Of a DNA stretch of 64,000 nt, positions 61,775-64,000 are shown piece by piece. Below the pieces are notes generated by a model that worked only from the letters and a program-made list of their open reading frames with translations, was not told the origin of the DNA and did no database searches. Location of the stretch: NCBI GenBank assembly GCA_020634415.1, contig JACKBT010000005.1, forward strand, positions 62,001-126,000. The letters run 5' to 3'. How positions within the stretch are numbered: the first letter of the stretch is position 1; each line of letters begins with the position of its first letter. Made by a program: the position numbers and the translations under genes. Source of the DNA: Ardenticatenaceae bacterium (lineage in GTDB: Bacteria > Chloroflexota > Anaerolineae > Promineifilales > Promineifilaceae).

Positions 61775-61847
61775 AGAAATTAAGAATTAAAAATTATCAA
61801 CTATGAACGCGCCCCCTTTCATAATTCATAATCCATAATTCATAACT
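61775..61847. repeat. Micro-repeat palindrome (ATAATTCAT type), AT-rich
   Basis: ATTAAGAATTAAAAATTAT on the left; CATAATTCATAATCCATAATTCATAAC on the right, units of about 9 nt. Spacer between sbcD and the Kelch protein gene. Confidence 0.65.
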
Positions 61848-61853
61848 CCTCTT

Positions 61854-63800
61854 CTACCCCTCCACCTTAACCTTATAATACACATCAGGATCGGGGAAGC
61901 CGAGCGGGAACTCCCGCGTTACCATAATGTAATAACGCCCCGCCGGTAAATTCCGCGTCAAATCCTCATCCTGCCCATTCAAATTCTGCCCCTTGCCCCA
62001 CAACAACTTATTGCTGTTATAAACAGCAATATCAAAATTGCTGTCATCGGGAATTTGCACCAGACGAAAACGAACGGGCCTCAAACTGGGAATATCCACA
62101 TAAAAAACATCTACAAAATCAAGCAAACCATTAAAATTATGCTCCTGCGAAACATTAAGCTGCAATCGCCGAGCCTCCGCAAAATTATCATAACTGTCAC
62201 TACTGCTGCTGCCCGGCTTACGCACAAAAGGCAAATAGCTGTGCTTCTGCGGAATATACAACTTCTCTACACTCGGTAACGGCGCCGCACTCAAACCCGT
62301 TTCGCCGCCAATGGCCCAAAAATGACCATTGGTCCACTTCACTTGCAGCCAGGCCAAAGGCAGGGTTTGATAGGTTAAGTCAAAAGGCGCAGCCAGCAGC
62401 GTCCAGGTATTCGTCTGGGGATCGTAAACTTCAGTGCTGGCCGTTGTGCCACTGGCCCCAATACCGCCAAACACATACCAACGGCCGTCCGGCCCCACCG
62501 CACTACTCGCCCCATAACGCGGTTCCCGCATCGCCCCCGTATAAGCCCACGCATCCGTGCCAGGATTGTAACACATGCCCTGAGAGAGCAGTTGGGCATT
62601 GCCATCAAGGCCACCCGTTACACACACCCGGTTATTCAGCCAAACGGCCGTATGCCCATAACGCGGCACAGCCGTACCCCCCACCGCCATCTCCGGCTCA
62701 TCAAACCAGTTGTTCGTAACCGTCGAATAAAACAACATCTCACTGCGGGCATCCGCCCCCACCACCAACGGAGCCGAACTGGCTAACCCCCCAATCAAAT
62801 AATACCCCTGCTTCTGCGGATCAGGCGAGGCCACCGCCGCCGTCCACGTCCAGGGGCTATCCCCCGGCCAACTTGTTGGCCCCGGTCGCGTAGACCAGGA
62901 ATTAGTCGCGCCCGTATAAACCCAATGCGTATCATCCACATCCTGATTTAACTGGTTGCCCACATAATAACTGTTCACCACACCCGTTGGCACATAAATC
63001 CGACCCTCATAAAAAACGGCCGCTGGATGCGCATAACCCGTCTCCCCAGGCATCGGCTGCAGCTCAGTCCAGGTATTATCTACCGTGCTGTAACGCAGCA
63101 GCCGATTCGAGGGCGTTCCCGTAAACACATTATTATCCTGCCCGCCCACCACATAAATACTCGCCGCCACTGCAACGGCCGTATGCCGACTCAACGGCAC
63201 CGCCATCGCCCCCAGCAACTCCCACTGAGACTCAATCGGCTCCAAAATAACACTCAGTTGCAGCGTAGGATCATCCACCGCCTGATGCCAATCCGCCACC
63301 TCCACATAATAAGTCGTGCCTTTATACACATTCAGCGTCACCTCCGAGGTAAAGCCATTGGCATCATCATTACAGGCCACCGTACTCAAACTGCCCGGCA
63401 GCGCCTCACAACTGCCCACATGAACAGCCAAAATCGTGTCATAGCCACTATTTCGCGTACTGATCGTCACAATGCCATTCTTCGGTGGTACAAAGCGATA
63501 CCACACCGTGCGGTATCCCTGCGGCCGCTCTGGGTTGCCCCAGGCACAAGTTAGCGTGGGGTCATCAGCCGAAAAGCCCGCACTACTCACATCCGTGCTG
63601 TCGCCACCCGGCAGCGACAGCAAAGAAGCTTCACCACAAGTAGCCCCACCGGCATTAATGGTAAACGGCACAGCCGAGCCATCAGCACCAATGGGCGTTC
63701 GCTCATTCACAGTCGGCCTTCCCTCTTGTGCCCACGCAACGGCCGTTACCATCACCAAACCCATCACACCAAGCAGCCAGATCATTCGCTTCATTATCAT
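61854..63800 (-). CDS. Secreted Kelch-repeat protein with PPC-like domains
   Basis: 648 residues with a signal peptide (1-24, 'MIWLLGVMGLVMVTAVAWA'). Residues 35-185 are a PPC-like beta domain ('YRTVWYRFVPPKNGIVTISTRNSGYDTILAVHVG', typical T-x-x-S-x-x-D-T-x-L-x-V). Residues 190-510 contain five to six Kelch blades ('VYVVGGQDNN', 'AHPAAVFYEGRIYVPTG', 'RYGHTAVWLNNRVCVTGG', 'RWYVFGG'), giving a beta-propeller. A second PPC-like domain ends the chain (about 540-648, 'DFVDVFYVDIPSL'). Probably a surface protein binding glycans or other proteins; no enzyme motif. Start ATG 63800 or 63794. Confidence 0.88.
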   Translation of the reverse strand: MIMKRMIWLLGVMGLVMVTAVAWAQEGRPTVNERTPIGADGSAVPFTINAGGATCGEASLLSLPGGDSTDVSSAGFSADDPTLTCAWGNPERPQGYRTVWYRFVPPKNGIVTISTRNSGYDTILAVHVGSCEALPGSLSTVACNDDANGFTSEVTLNVYKGTTYYVEVADWHQAVDDPTLQLSVILEPIESQWELLGAMAVPLSRHTAVAVAASIYVVGGQDNNVFTGTPSNRLLRYSTVDNTWTELQPMPGETGYAHPAAVFYEGRIYVPTGVVNSYYVGNQLNQDVDDTHWVYTGATNSWSTRPGPTSWPGDSPWTWTAAVASPDPQKQGYYLIGGLASSAPLVVGADARSEMLFYSTVTNNWFDEPEMAVGGTAVPRYGHTAVWLNNRVCVTGGLDGNAQLLSQGMCYNPGTDAWAYTGAMREPRYGASSAVGPDGRWYVFGGIGASGTTASTEVYDPQTNTWTLLAAPFDLTYQTLPLAWLQVKWTNGHFWAIGGETGLSAAPLPSVEKLYIPQKHSYLPFVRKPGSSSSDSYDNFAEARRLQLNVSQEHNFNGLLDFVDVFYVDIPSLRPVRFRLVQIPDDSNFDIAVYNSNKLLWGKGQNLNGQDEDLTRNLPAGRYYIMVTREFPLGFPDPDVYYKVKVEG

Positions 63801-63832
63801 AATCAGATTGTACCGAAGAAAAGTCAGCCAAC

Positions 63833-63875
63833 AAAAAAGGCCAGCTACCTCTCATCCAAAAGGGAACTGGCCTTT
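63833..63875 (-). terminator. Rho-independent terminator (minus strand)
   Basis: AAAGGCCAG / CTGGCCTTT stem with a 22-base loop, followed on the minus strand by six T. Ends the transcript of the gene entering from the right edge. Confidence 0.85.
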
Positions 63876-63930
63876 ATGGAGTTTATGGATGTATAGGTGC
63901 ACTAGGTTTGCCACCTACACCCCGACATCT

Positions 63931-64000
63931 CTACACCTTACGAATTGCCAACTGCACCGTCCCCTCACCTACATCGGCCGTTCCCTCAAAATCAGGGTTC
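63931..64000 (-). CDS. C-terminal fragment of a gene running off the right edge
   Basis: The last 22 codons read NPDFEGTADVGEGTVQLAIR and end at a TAG (63931-63933). It has ACGGCCGA read as T-A-D and a terminator 56 bases downstream, so it is likely real. Too short to name. Confidence 0.55.
   Translation of the reverse strand, partial: NPDFEGTADVGEGTVQLAIRKV

Overview
The window looks like a chromosomal segment from a filamentous or biofilm-type member of the Chloroflexota (Anaerolineae/Caldilineae/Ardenticatenia side). The reasons are Thr/Pro-rich exported proteins, proteins with pre-peptidase C-terminal (PPC)-like repeats, tandem M42 peptidases and a MoxR/DUF58/ABC cluster. This placement is inferred from gene content; there is no rRNA in the window. 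No tRNA, CRISPR array or transposase gene was found. Most genes are on the minus strand; the exceptions are 23438-25448 and 43140-47894.

Region 1-17180 is the most notable part. It is one long minus-strand block that reads as a bacterial ARCHAELLUM locus, the rotary motility filament usually thought of as archaeal. In transcription order it encodes a seven-TM/GAF hybrid histidine kinase, a receiver-kinase, an OmpR-type regulator, an archaellin, an ArlD/E-like adaptor, two ArlG/ArlF-like stator proteins, an Hpt protein, a receiver, an ArlH ATPase fused to a degenerate receiver, the ArlI ATPase, the ArlJ platform, an unknown membrane protein, a prepilin peptidase, and PilN-like and PilO-like proteins. 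The PilN-like protein carries PPC and BACON-like domains, and the PilO-like gene runs off the left edge. A phosphorelay therefore appears to be built into a motility operon. Archaellum-type loci in Chloroflexota are, to my knowledge, already recognised. The receiver-ArlH fusion, the Hpt/receiver insertion and the PilN/PilO-like tail deserve attention.

17450-25448 holds a secreted M28 peptidase, an S1-domain protein, a baeRF3-type release-factor-like protein, and plus-strand CsbD, PRC-barrel and lipid-kinase genes. 25449-27460 looks like a small acquired island: an EVE-like/PD-(D/E)xK nuclease and a HigBA-type toxin-antitoxin pair lying between an O-methyltransferase gene and a decayed copy of that gene's 3' end. 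27461-42936 carries an O-methyltransferase, EttA, MetRS, a DprE1/DprE2-like oxidoreductase pair, enoyl-CoA hydratase, three tandem M42 peptidases and several exported or unknown proteins. 43140-47894 (plus strand) has an unknown protein, pyruvate kinase, an AAA ATPase and a GDPD. 47922-57466 has a TIM-barrel-like exported protein, a terminated structured RNA region, and a DUF58/GNAT/MoxR/membrane protein/ABC exporter cluster. 57534-61765 is sbcC-sbcD, and the right edge has a Kelch-type exported protein.

Two genome-scale features overlie all of this. The palindrome ACGGCCGT occurs about 105 times by eye (about one is expected by chance). It is mostly inside genes and is read as N-G-R, T-A-V or R-P, much like HIP1 of cyanobacteria. 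Many spacers between same-strand genes are palindromes built from 7-8 nt micro-repeats. A separate 106-bp structured element is present twice, each time inside the loop of a different palindrome.
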